Assembly: GCA_964446835.1 (NCBI GenBank)
Contig: CAYUQT010000028.1
Location: forward strand, 1 to 64,000
Source: CAYUQT01 sp964446835
Lineage (GTDB): Bacteria > Planctomycetota > Phycisphaerae > UBA1845 > JAFGLZ01
DNA: 64,000 bases
Reading direction: 5' to 3'
Shown piece after piece: positions 16,895 through 24,877 of the stretch. The notes below the pieces were generated by a model. That model was not told where the DNA came from. It saw nothing but the letters and a program-made list of their open reading frames with translations, and made no database searches. The position numbers and the translations under genes were made by a program. How positions within the stretch are numbered: position 1 is the first letter of the stretch; each line of letters opens with the position of its first letter.

Positions 16895-17018
16895 GCAAGC
16901 GAGAGGGCATATCGTCTGGTAAGATGGGAAAGAGATAGATGTAAACTTTTAATTATCAATTACTTATAGTCGGACAACCCCTTCCTTCACCCCGATCTTG
17001 CCCCATCTCCACTTGGTC

Positions 17019-17034
17019 TGGCACGCCTGCTGCT
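17019..17034 (+). promoter_or_regulatory. Sigma-54 type promoter before the flagellar operon
   Basis: TGGCACG-N4-CTGCT matches the sigma-54 consensus TGGCACG-N4-TTGCW at all but one position. The diagnostic GG (17020-17021) and GC (17032-17033) are exactly 10 nt apart. It lies about 50 nt upstream of the small ORF at 17083 and about 240 nt before flgF. Sigma-54 control of rod and hook genes is common in bacteria, which fits the location. Confidence 0.65.
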
Positions 17035-17082
17035 AATTGGAGCGTCATCGCGTGTAGTCTGTCAGTCGCGAGAGGTGTTGAG

Positions 17083-17271
17083 ATGTACGCAAGTCACGAG
17101 GATCACACAGAACGACAGAAGGCCGACAGGGTCACGGATTGGGCCAAGCTCGGCGGTCGGATCCTCGAAGCCGCTCGCATGGCGACAGCGGTCCATCTGG
17201 CCAGGAGGGCGCAGGGGACCGCAACGAGCGGCACGGCGGCTGAGCCGTCGCACGTGATACAGGGCGGATGA
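17083..17271 (+). CDS. Small hypothetical protein leading the flagellar operon
   Basis: A 62-codon ORF with a GAGGTG site before its ATG, ending 3 nt before flgF. It lies immediately downstream of the sigma-54 promoter, so it would be the first cistron. The protein is hydrophilic and Ala/Arg-rich (AKLGGRILEAARMATAVHLARRAQG), probably one amphipathic helix, with no recognisable domain. It may be a real small protein or a leader ORF. Confidence 0.5.
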   Translation: MYASHEDHTERQKADRVTDWAKLGGRILEAARMATAVHLARRAQGTATSGTAAEPSHVIQGG

Positions 17272-17274
17272 CCC

Positions 17275-18042
17275 ATGAACTATGGACTATGGCTATCGGC
17301 GGCCGGGATGCAGGTGACTCAGCACCAGCAGGCCGTCATTGCCAACAACCTGGCGAACCTGGGCACCGTTGGGTTCAAGCGTGACCTGGCGATGTTCCGC
17401 GAGCGGTCGGTGGAGAGCCGGTCCCGCACGGGTTCGTCGCAAGGTGGTGGATTCCGCCATCCTCTGTTGGACACCCTGAGTGGTGGGACCTTCCTGTTGC
17501 CGACGATGACGGATTTCACGCAGTCTCCGTTGGAGAACGGAGGGACGCTGGATACGGCCATCGATGGGAACGGGTTCTTCTCGGTGAAGGTGGGACAGGA
17601 TGTCCGGTACACGCGGGACGGTCGATTCACGCTGAACAAGGATGGGGACTTAGTAACGGTGGCTGGCGGCAACGCCGTCCTTGATGAGAGCGGCCAAGCC
17701 ATCCACATCGGTGAGGTGGACGCGGGCAAGATCGCGATCGACAACACGGGGGGAGTCTTTGTTGGCGATCGGCAGGTGGGCACGCTGGGTCTGACGGACT
17801 TCGATGATCGTCGGATGTTGATCAAGGCGGGCAAAAACACCTTTGATGGTCGCTATGCCAAACCGAAGGAAGCCGACGGTCAGATCAGGCAAGGTTTCGT
17901 GGAAGCCTCGGGTGTGGAGGCGACGACCGAGTTGGTTCAGATGATCGAGGCCTCCCGGGCGTATCAATTCAACGCCACGCTCATTTCATACCAGGATGGG
18001 ATGCTTGGGCGGTTGGCGACGGAAGTCGGACGAGTGGCTTAG
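17275..18042 (+). CDS. flgF: Flagellar basal-body rod protein FlgF
   Basis: A 255-residue proximal rod protein. The N-terminal rod motif is AAGMQVTQHQQAVIANNLAN followed by TVGFKRD. The central core includes TAIDGNGFFSVKV and YTRDGRF, and the C-terminal helix includes VQMIEASRAYQFNATLI. The order FlgF then FlgG supports FlgF rather than FlgE. It is exported by the flagellar type III apparatus and assembles in the periplasm. A hairpin separates it from flgG. Confidence 0.92.
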   Translation: MNYGLWLSAAGMQVTQHQQAVIANNLANLGTVGFKRDLAMFRERSVESRSRTGSSQGGGFRHPLLDTLSGGTFLLPTMTDFTQSPLENGGTLDTAIDGNGFFSVKVGQDVRYTRDGRFTLNKDGDLVTVAGGNAVLDESGQAIHIGEVDAGKIAIDNTGGVFVGDRQVGTLGLTDFDDRRMLIKAGKNTFDGRYAKPKEADGQIRQGFVEASGVEATTELVQMIEASRAYQFNATLISYQDGMLGRLATEVGRVA

Positions 18043-18054
18043 AGGGTAGACGGG

Positions 18055-18076
18055 GCCCGCTCACGGAGGAGCGGGC
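18055..18076 (+). other. Intercistronic hairpin between flgF and flgG
   Basis: A perfect 8-bp stem, GCCCGCTC / GAGCGGGC, with loop ACGGAG, lies in the 58-nt gap. No T-run follows, so it is more likely an mRNA-stability or attenuation element than a full terminator. Confidence 0.5.
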
Positions 18077-18100
18077 GTTCACGGACAGGGGCTTCTAGGT

Positions 18101-18910
18101 ATGGCCATTACCGCACTATACGCCGGCGCTTCGGGGATGAAAGCCCTGGACGACAAGCTGGGCGTGACGGCGAACAACCTGGCCAATGTGAACACGATCG
18201 GGTTCAAGGGTTCACGGACGAACTTCGAGGACCTGCTGTACCAGGTCAAGCAGCAGCCTGGCCTGCGGAACGCGGATGATCGCCCGCTGCCCCATGGGAT
18301 CCTGCTGGGGATGGGTGCCCGGACGAGCGGCACCCAGTTGAATTTCCAGCAGGGGTCGCCGGATCCGACGGGGCGGTCGCTGGACCTGGCGATCGATGGC
18401 GACGGCTTCTTCCGTGTGCAGTACACGGAAGGGGGGCAGGAGATCACGGCGTATACCCGTGCGGGTAACTTCGTGCTGAATGCCAATGGAGAGATCGTGC
18501 TGGCCAACAGCCTGGGCAACCGGCTGGACCCGCCGATCACCATTCCGCAGACCGCGATGGAGATTCAGGTCAGCCCGAACGGTCTGGTGCAGTATCGAGA
18601 GGCGGGTCAGTCGCAGTTGACGGAAGCCGGCCAGATTCAGCTTGCAAGGTTTGTGAACCCTGAAGGGCTGAAGCAGATCGGCAAGAACCTCTACATGCGA
18701 ACGGACGCCTCGGGTGACCCGATTGACGCAAACCCCGGTGAGCAGGGCACGGGGTCGATTCTGTCGGGACACGTGGAGATGAGCAATGTGGACCCTGCAC
18801 GTGAGCTGGTTTCGCTGATTCTGACACAGAGGGGTTTTGAACTGAACGCACAATCGATCAGGTCCGCGGACGAGGCATTACAGACCGTCGCGAACCTGAG
18901 ACGCTTCTAG
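18101..18910 (+). CDS. flgG: Flagellar basal-body rod protein FlgG
   Basis: A 269-residue distal rod protein, near the usual 260. The N-terminus has ALYAGASGMKALDDKLGVTA and NNLANVNTIGFKGSR. The FlgG-specific loop DLLYQVKQQPG is present, then LAIDGDGFFRVQ and the C-terminal SNVDPARELVSLILTQRGFE. It forms the drive shaft through the P and L rings made by flgI and flgH downstream. Confidence 0.96.
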   Translation: MAITALYAGASGMKALDDKLGVTANNLANVNTIGFKGSRTNFEDLLYQVKQQPGLRNADDRPLPHGILLGMGARTSGTQLNFQQGSPDPTGRSLDLAIDGDGFFRVQYTEGGQEITAYTRAGNFVLNANGEIVLANSLGNRLDPPITIPQTAMEIQVSPNGLVQYREAGQSQLTEAGQIQLARFVNPEGLKQIGKNLYMRTDASGDPIDANPGEQGTGSILSGHVEMSNVDPARELVSLILTQRGFELNAQSIRSADEALQTVANLRRF

Positions 18911-18984
18911 AGTGAAGTCGCTGGGGCTGGTTAGGTGGGATCCGCCTTGAACGAGGAGTGGCGGATCAAGCGCAGGACGCTAAG

Positions 18985-20190
18985 ATGCCGCGCAAGGATT
19001 GCGACAGCCTGTTCATCCGACGTGGGACGCTGAAGAGAGGGTGTGCCCTCGTTGGATTTGCCCTGTGGGTCACGGTTCCTGGGGTCAGTGAGGCCTCGGG
19101 TGCCGCGGTTCGTATGTGGCCGGACTGTGTCGTCGACGACGACGAGGTCCGAGTCGAGCACGTGGCTCAGATTCTGAGCGTCGTGCCCGACCAGGGGCAG
19201 GTCTACTCGTCGGTGGTGATCCGTCCGGCTCCCGAGCCCGGGCAGGAGGTCGAGGTCACCCTGGACGAACTTCGAGGTGCCCTGGTCCGTGCGGGGGCCA
19301 ATTCGGCGGAGTTTACGATGTGCGGCGCCGTGCGGTGCCGCATCGTTCGTGCGCTGAGGCTCCGTCCGGTCCTTCAAGTCCAACCCGATCCCTCCCCCTC
19401 GAAGTGGTGGTGGCCCGCGTCGTCTTCCTCCGGGACGGCAACGCGAACGGGGGCTCCCGACGAGGGTATGGGTAACGCCGATGAGATATCCGTTGCTGCC
19501 TCGCAGCCCGCAGTCAAGGGGACACTCGAGCAGGTCATCACGGATCAGATCTCGACCCGGCTGAGGAAGTACGGCGGCCGGCCTCATCTGCGGTTCAGCC
19601 CGAACGTCAAGTCGATGCTGTCTCTGGCGAGGCCCGAGTACGACTTCCGCATCCACCTCCGGAGCGAGGAGCGGCTCGGACCGTGCAGCCTCGAGGTGGA
19701 CATCCTGCAGGGCGGCAAGATCACGCAGACCGTGCCCATGGTTGTCGAAGTGTCGCTGTCGGTACCCGTGCTCATGGCGTCCCGCCCGATCAACCGCGGG
19801 GCCGTGATTCGCAGCACGGACGTGGAATTGCACGAGAGCGACTTTTTCCATCTGGATCGGATCGGTCTGACAGAGACGGGGATGGTGGTCGGCCAGCAGG
19901 CCAGACGGTTCGTCCGTGCGGGCGAGATCCTGTACCTGAAGGACGTGCGGAACTGTCCGCTGGTCAAGACCGGCGACGTTGTCACCGTGTGGTCGGAGGT
20001 TGGTGGACTGAAGATCAAAACGGCGGGCAAGGCCATGGAAGCGGGTTCCTACGGGGACTCGATTGCGGTCAAGAATGAGTCTTCGAATCAGACGTTCCAG
20101 GCGGTGGTGATGGGCGCCCAGTCGGTGAAGATGTCGACGGGCAACCGGCCGGTGACGGTGGCCGGTATTACGGAGAAGGAGTCGCGGTGA
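18985..20190 (+). CDS. flgA: Flagellar P-ring assembly chaperone FlgA
   Basis: A 401-residue periplasmic chaperone for FlgI assembly, longer than the roughly 220-residue enteric form because of an N-terminal extension. A hydrophobic segment at about residues 18-34 (CALVGFALWVTVPGV) is a probable signal sequence. The SAF and chaperone domains are at the C-terminus: ASRPINRGAVIRSTDVEL, ARRFVRAGEILYLKDV, VKTGDVVTVWSEVGGLKI. The ATG at 18985 has AGGA seven nt upstream; an in-frame GTG at 18958 is an alternative. It overlaps flgH (GTGA). Confidence 0.88.
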   Translation: MPRKDCDSLFIRRGTLKRGCALVGFALWVTVPGVSEASGAAVRMWPDCVVDDDEVRVEHVAQILSVVPDQGQVYSSVVIRPAPEPGQEVEVTLDELRGALVRAGANSAEFTMCGAVRCRIVRALRLRPVLQVQPDPSPSKWWWPASSSSGTATRTGAPDEGMGNADEISVAASQPAVKGTLEQVITDQISTRLRKYGGRPHLRFSPNVKSMLSLARPEYDFRIHLRSEERLGPCSLEVDILQGGKITQTVPMVVEVSLSVPVLMASRPINRGAVIRSTDVELHESDFFHLDRIGLTETGMVVGQQARRFVRAGEILYLKDVRNCPLVKTGDVVTVWSEVGGLKIKTAGKAMEAGSYGDSIAVKNESSNQTFQAVVMGAQSVKMSTGNRPVTVAGITEKESR

Positions 20191-20999
20191 AGTCGGTTCT
20201 GTCCATCTCGACGAAAGAAACCCGACGGGTGGCCGACGGCAGAGCGAAGATGGCCCATCGCCTGATCGAATGGCTGGTTGTTGGGATTTCAGTGCTCGTG
20301 GCGGTTCCGGCTGCCGGTCAGAGCTCTTCGCTGATGCAGCGGAGCCGTGAGATTGCGACGACCCGGCCCATTGAGGCTTCGTCAACCCCGCCGATTACAC
20401 AGGGCTATACCGGGTTGGTGAGGCGTCCGACGGCGGCGGCGACGCGGGTCCTTCAGCAGAGCAGCCTGATCGCCGTGACGCCCGAACCGCCCAAGACGTT
20501 CAAGGTGCACGATCTGCTGACGATCGTTGTCCGCGAGCAGAAGAAGTTCGAGTCGGACGCGATTCTCGACAATCGCAAGGATGCCACGTTCGATGCCCAG
20601 TTGGATGCCTTCTTCCGGATTCATGACAAGAAGTGGCAGCAGCAGGCATTTCAGGGTGGAACGCCCAAGATCAAAGGGAAGTTCGGCGGGAAGTTGAAGG
20701 GCGATTCGTCATCGGAACGTGAAGACAAGCTGCAGACGCGGATCACCGCCGAGATCGTGGACGTCAAGCCGAACGGCAATCTCGTCCTCGAAGCAACCGC
20801 GTTCATCAAGAGCGACGAGGAAGAGATCAGCATGACGCTGACGGGCACCTGCCGTGATCTCGACGTGATGCCGGACAACACGGTGCTGAGCACACAGCTT
20901 GCCGAGAAGCGGATCATCATGAAGCACAAGGGTGCGGTGTACGACACAGCCTCTCGGGGCTGGATCCCTCGGGCATTGGACTGGCTGAAACCGTTCTAG
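20187..20999 (+). CDS. flgH: Flagellar L-ring protein FlgH, apparently without a lipobox
   Basis: A 270-residue protein with FlgH core features: KVHDLLTIVVREQ, RITAEIVDVKPNGNLVLEA and MPDNTVLSTQLAEKRI. It forms the outer-membrane L-ring. The GTG start at 20187 has a GAAGGAG site and overlaps flgA. A second possible start is the ATG at 20250. The N-terminal hydrophobic stretch (LIEWLVVGISVLVAVPAAG) looks like a signal peptide, but no cysteine lies near its end, whereas enteric FlgH is a lipoprotein. Confidence 0.9.
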   Translation: MKSVLSISTKETRRVADGRAKMAHRLIEWLVVGISVLVAVPAAGQSSSLMQRSREIATTRPIEASSTPPITQGYTGLVRRPTAAATRVLQQSSLIAVTPEPPKTFKVHDLLTIVVREQKKFESDAILDNRKDATFDAQLDAFFRIHDKKWQQQAFQGGTPKIKGKFGGKLKGDSSSEREDKLQTRITAEIVDVKPNGNLVLEATAFIKSDEEEISMTLTGTCRDLDVMPDNTVLSTQLAEKRIIMKHKGAVYDTASRGWIPRALDWLKPF

Positions 21000-21015
21000 C
21001 GGGAAGTGACAGCGG

Positions 21016-22161
21016 ATGCGTTCAACACGCGTAATCATCCTGACCCTGATTCTGGCGACGGTCGCCACCGGCCCGGCTTGGGCCGCCAAGATCGGCGACC
21101 TGGCCAAGCTGAAGGGTCGTCGCACCAACAAGCTCGTGGGGCACGGGCTTGTCGTTGGCCTGAAGGGGACGGGCGACGGCGATAAGTACGCCCCGGCGAT
21201 TCGTCCTCTGGTTCAGGTGCTCGAGCAGTTTGCCAACCCGGTGGTCTTCAAGGACGACCTCAAGAACACCAAGAATATCGCCATCGTGATGGTGGAGGCT
21301 GTACTTCCGGAGAATGGTGTTCGAGAAGGGGATCGGGTGGATGTGCACCTGTCGGCGATTGGAGCGTGCAAGGCCCTGACCGGCGGGCGGCTTCTGATCA
21401 CCCCGATGCTCCAGGGAGCCGACAAAAACGACACGACAGTGTATGCGATGGCTTCGGGAGCACTGGAGACCTCGGTAGAGACGCCGACGACGGCGATCGT
21501 GAAGGAGGGGGCAACCCTCGAGGTGAGTGTCCTTCACAACTACATGGCGCGGGGCAGTGAGCTGGAGCATCGCAGCCCGGTCATCCGGTCGGATGAGATG
21601 TACATCACGCTGGTGCTGAACGACGTTCACGCCGAGTGGTCGATGTCCAACACGATTGCACAGATCATCAATCAGGAGTCGGACACCTTCGTCAGTGAGA
21701 AAGAGCAGGCGGCGGCGAAAGAGCTGGCCATCGCCCTGGACCCCAAGAACGTTCTGGTACGAGTTCCGGCGACGGAGATACGGAATCCGGCGAGTTTCAT
21801 CGCGTGGGTCGAGCGCCTGGACCTGCTGATGCCCGCCACGGAGGCCAGGGTACTGGTCTCGCGAAGGGACGGCTCAGTGGTCGTGACAGGCGACGTCGAG
21901 ATCGCCCCGGTGGTGATCTCGCACAATGGGCTGGTGATCAGCACATACCTGCCGGAGCCGCCGAAACCGACGACCACGAATCCGGTGGTTCAGGAACAGA
22001 ACTGGATACCGATCGACCCTCAGCGCAGGGGGGGCACCCGGCTGACAGAGTTGGTCGATGCGTTGAACAAGTTGAAGGTACCGGCCAAAGAGCGGATCGC
22101 CATCATCGAGAAGCTCTACAAGTCGGGAAAGATCCTGGCACGGTGGGTCGAGGTGGACTAG
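21016..22161 (+). CDS. flgI: Flagellar P-ring protein FlgI
   Basis: A 381-residue periplasmic ring protein. It has a signal peptide (VIILTLILATVATGPAWA) and then AKIGDLAKLKGRRTNKLVGHGLVVGLKGTGDG, the conserved FlgI N-terminus. The tail LVDALNKLKVPAKERIAIIEKLYKSGKI also matches the family. It lies between flgH and flgJ in the classic order and depends on the FlgA chaperone encoded upstream. Confidence 0.96.
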   Translation: MRSTRVIILTLILATVATGPAWAAKIGDLAKLKGRRTNKLVGHGLVVGLKGTGDGDKYAPAIRPLVQVLEQFANPVVFKDDLKNTKNIAIVMVEAVLPENGVREGDRVDVHLSAIGACKALTGGRLLITPMLQGADKNDTTVYAMASGALETSVETPTTAIVKEGATLEVSVLHNYMARGSELEHRSPVIRSDEMYITLVLNDVHAEWSMSNTIAQIINQESDTFVSEKEQAAAKELAIALDPKNVLVRVPATEIRNPASFIAWVERLDLLMPATEARVLVSRRDGSVVVTGDVEIAPVVISHNGLVISTYLPEPPKPTTTNPVVQEQNWIPIDPQRRGGTRLTELVDALNKLKVPAKERIAIIEKLYKSGKILARWVEVD

Positions 22162-22189
22162 TTCCAGGATCGCGTTGAGGCAAAGGGAT

Positions 22190-22573
22190 ATGACCGACGG
22201 ATACGGGTACATGACGCAGATGACGCAAGCCGGATCGGCCCTCGGGAGCCAACAGAAGCTCGCGGTAGGGATGCGTCTGGCCTCGTCGACCCAGGGCACG
22301 TCGGCCGTCGCCAAGGACAAGGATTCGTTACGCCAGACAGTCGACGACGTCGTGGGCCAGGTCTTCTACGGGACGCTGCTGCAGTCGATGCGGTCGTCGG
22401 TGCTGAAGTGTCCGCTTGGACACGGCGGACGGGGCGAGGACGTATTCGCAGGGCAGTTGGACATGTTGTTGTCCCAGCAGGCCGGCAGGGCGAGTCGGTT
22501 CTCTCTGAACGAGGCGATCTATCGGAGCATGGCCCGGAAGGCAACCGGGTCGGCGAGCGGAGGGAACGCGTGA
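22190..22573 (+). CDS. flgJ: Rod-binding protein FlgJ (N-terminal domain only)
   Basis: A 127-residue single-domain FlgJ. The rod-binding region shows GQVFYGTLLQSMRSSV and GRGEDVFAGQLDMLLSQQAG. The muramidase domain of enteric FlgJ is absent, as in many phyla, so peptidoglycan opening must rely on another enzyme. The ATG at 22190 with upstream TTGAGG is the likely start. It overlaps the next gene by one base (TGATG). Confidence 0.85.
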   Translation: MTDGYGYMTQMTQAGSALGSQQKLAVGMRLASSTQGTSAVAKDKDSLRQTVDDVVGQVFYGTLLQSMRSSVLKCPLGHGGRGEDVFAGQLDMLLSQQAGRASRFSLNEAIYRSMARKATGSASGGNA

Positions 22574-23100
22574 TGGTGAAGGGACGCAGGGTCATCGAGT
22601 CACGAAGCGCGGAATTGGTTGTCCTGATGGGCGAACTGAAGCGGTTGCACGACGACCTCCTTTCCGTGATCCAGCAGAAGCTCAATGCCATTCGGCGAGC
22701 CGACACAGAGGGAATCAGCTCGTGCCTGGCCCGGGAACGGTTTCTGGTGGACAGGATTCGTCAGCAGGAGGGGCTGCGTCAACAGTTGGTGCAGATCATC
22801 AGTAAGGAGATGGGCAGCGGGGCTACGCAGCCCGGCGCAATGTCATTGAGCGACCTGGCACTGCAGTTGGCCGAGCCGCGGCGTGGTCAGTTGTTGGCCC
22901 TGAGGGCGGGGCTGAGAGAAACCCTGCTCGAAATCGATCGTCGGAACAAGGTCGCGGTCCTGGTAACCGCGGAGATGCTAAAGCACTTTCGTCAAGTGTG
23001 TGCCGCGATGGCGAAGGTGGGGCGGTCCGGCGGGACGTACTCGCCGGCGGGACAGTTGGATTCGGGACAGTTGCCATCGGTCTTCGAGGCCGTGGGTTAA
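22573..23100 (+). CDS. flgN: FlgN-like flagellar export chaperone
   Basis: A 175-residue, mostly alpha-helical protein with the FlgN layout. Long N-terminal helices (LVVLMGELKRLHDDLLSVIQ) lead into an ARERFLVDRIRQQEG segment and a C-terminal helix (LLEIDRRNKVAVLVTAEMLK). FlgN escorts FlgK and FlgL, and both genes follow directly, which supports the call despite low sequence conservation. The ATG overlaps the flgJ stop and has GGAGGGAA upstream. Confidence 0.8.
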   Translation: MVKGRRVIESRSAELVVLMGELKRLHDDLLSVIQQKLNAIRRADTEGISSCLARERFLVDRIRQQEGLRQQLVQIISKEMGSGATQPGAMSLSDLALQLAEPRRGQLLALRAGLRETLLEIDRRNKVAVLVTAEMLKHFRQVCAAMAKVGRSGGTYSPAGQLDSGQLPSVFEAVG

Positions 23101-23126
23101 CGGGTGATTGAAACGGGACGTATGTC

Positions 23127-24830
23127 ATGAGTCTGGTGACCTCCGCACTACAGATCGGTAAGAGCGCCTTGCTGGCGTACCAGAGCGGGTTGCAGGTTGT
23201 CAGCAACAACATCGCGAATCTGGGTAGCGATCGCTATGTGCGGCAGAGCCCGGTGATGTCACCCGTGAGCGGATCGATGGCCGGCGGCAGCTCCATTGGC
23301 GGGTCCGTCGTGGTCCAGCTCCGCCGAAACGTCGACGAGGCGCTGAACACGCGTCTCCGGACAGCATTCGGCGACAAAGAGAGCGCTCTGGCCGAACAGA
23401 GCTCCCTTTCACAGATCGAATCCCTGCTCAACCCTCTGAACGACGCAAATCTGTCCTCGCAGATGGATGCATTCTTCAACTCGTGGTCCGACTTGCAGAA
23501 CAATCCGGAGGACCAGGGGATTCGCGGAATCGTGCTGACCCAGGGTTCCGCCCTGGCGGAATCGTTCCGGAACATGCGGAGCTCATTGGCCCAACAGCAT
23601 GAAAGCCTGAATCAGCAGATTGAGCAGACGGTCGAGGAGATCAACACGCTGGCCAGCCAGTTGGGAGACGTCAACCTGAGGATCAGCCAGGAGGAGATGG
23701 GAGGCACGGCGCCGGCGAGCATGTTGCGGGATCAGCGTGACGCGATCCTTTCGGACTTGTCGAAACTCGTGGCCGTTCAGACCCGAGAGCAGCCGGACGG
23801 CAGCCTCAACGTCTATATCGGAAACGAGCCGCTGGTTCAGAGGGCGGACGTTCGATTGCTGACCTCGACGAGGGAAACGGTCAATGGTGTCCAGACCACG
23901 GTGATCCGCTGGGAGGACAACGGCAAGCAGGTTGTCCCCTGGGGTGGCAAGCTGGACGGGTTGATGACCAGCCGCGATACGCACCTGGACAACCAGATCA
24001 GTTCGCTGGATCGACTGGCGATTGCACTGATCAGCGACGTGAACCGCGTTCACTCCTCCGGGCAGGGGCTCGAGGGGTACTCCGATCTGATCGGGGCATC
24101 CGACGTCCTGGACGCCAATGCGGCCCTGGGCACGACCGACAACGGGTTGCCCTATGTGCCGGGGAACGGTGGCTTCCTGTTCACAGTGACCAACGGGACG
24201 ACGCAGGAGCAGACCACCACGAGAATCGACGTCGACCTCGACGGGGCGGGGGCCGACACGACGCTGGCCAGCCTGGCGGCCGCGATCGATGCGGTGGACG
24301 GGGTATCCGCTCAGGTGACGGCGGACAACAAGCTGAGGATCACGGCCGAAGGGGGTCGAACCTTCACCTTCGGCGAAGACACCAGCGGTGTGTTGGGTGC
24401 CCTGGGCATCAACACGTTCTTCAGCGGATCAGACGCCTCGACGATCGGTCTCGATTCGAACATCGCCGGGCAGCCCAGCCGACTGGCGGCGGGGAGCTCG
24501 AATCTGGCGGGCGACGGCAGCAACGCCGGACGGATTTCGGCACTGGCCACCAGTCCCAGCAGCTACCTGAACAACGGGCAGAGCGTGCTGGACTTCTACA
24601 ACGCCCAGATGACCGAGTTGGGAACGACTACGGCGGCGGCCAAGAACGCCTATGAGGCCTCGGACGTGATTCAGACCTCGCTGGAATCGCAGTGGGAATC
24701 CGTCAGCGGGGTCAATCTCGACGAAGAGACGTTGATGATGATGCGGTATCAACGTGCCTTTCAGGGGGCGGCCCGCATCGTGTCGGTTGTGGATGAATTG
24801 ATTCAACAAGTATTGACCATGACGGGTTAG
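23127..24830 (+). CDS. flgK: Flagellar hook-associated protein 1 FlgK
   Basis: A 567-residue hook-filament junction protein of normal length. The N-terminus (SALQIGKSALLAYQSGLQVV then SNNIANLGSDRY) and the C-terminus (SGVNLDEETLMMMRYQRAFQGAARIV) are typical. The middle carries a flagellin-IN-like segment (IDAVDGVSAQVTADNKLRI). It is exported by the flagellar apparatus with FlgN. Confidence 0.95.
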   Translation: MSLVTSALQIGKSALLAYQSGLQVVSNNIANLGSDRYVRQSPVMSPVSGSMAGGSSIGGSVVVQLRRNVDEALNTRLRTAFGDKESALAEQSSLSQIESLLNPLNDANLSSQMDAFFNSWSDLQNNPEDQGIRGIVLTQGSALAESFRNMRSSLAQQHESLNQQIEQTVEEINTLASQLGDVNLRISQEEMGGTAPASMLRDQRDAILSDLSKLVAVQTREQPDGSLNVYIGNEPLVQRADVRLLTSTRETVNGVQTTVIRWEDNGKQVVPWGGKLDGLMTSRDTHLDNQISSLDRLAIALISDVNRVHSSGQGLEGYSDLIGASDVLDANAALGTTDNGLPYVPGNGGFLFTVTNGTTQEQTTTRIDVDLDGAGADTTLASLAAAIDAVDGVSAQVTADNKLRITAEGGRTFTFGEDTSGVLGALGINTFFSGSDASTIGLDSNIAGQPSRLAAGSSNLAGDGSNAGRISALATSPSSYLNNGQSVLDFYNAQMTELGTTTAAAKNAYEASDVIQTSLESQWESVSGVNLDEETLMMMRYQRAFQGAARIVSVVDELIQQVLTMTG

Positions 24831-24877
24831 AGAAGCCCCGATCGAAGTGTTGTTCGTCCTAGAGGTGTGGTGACGCA

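Noticed and set aside
16935..16975. AT-rich stretch as an attachment site or origin
   Set aside because: No integrase gene, direct repeat or DnaA-box cluster nearby; more likely a promoter-adjacent or terminator-adjacent AT stretch.
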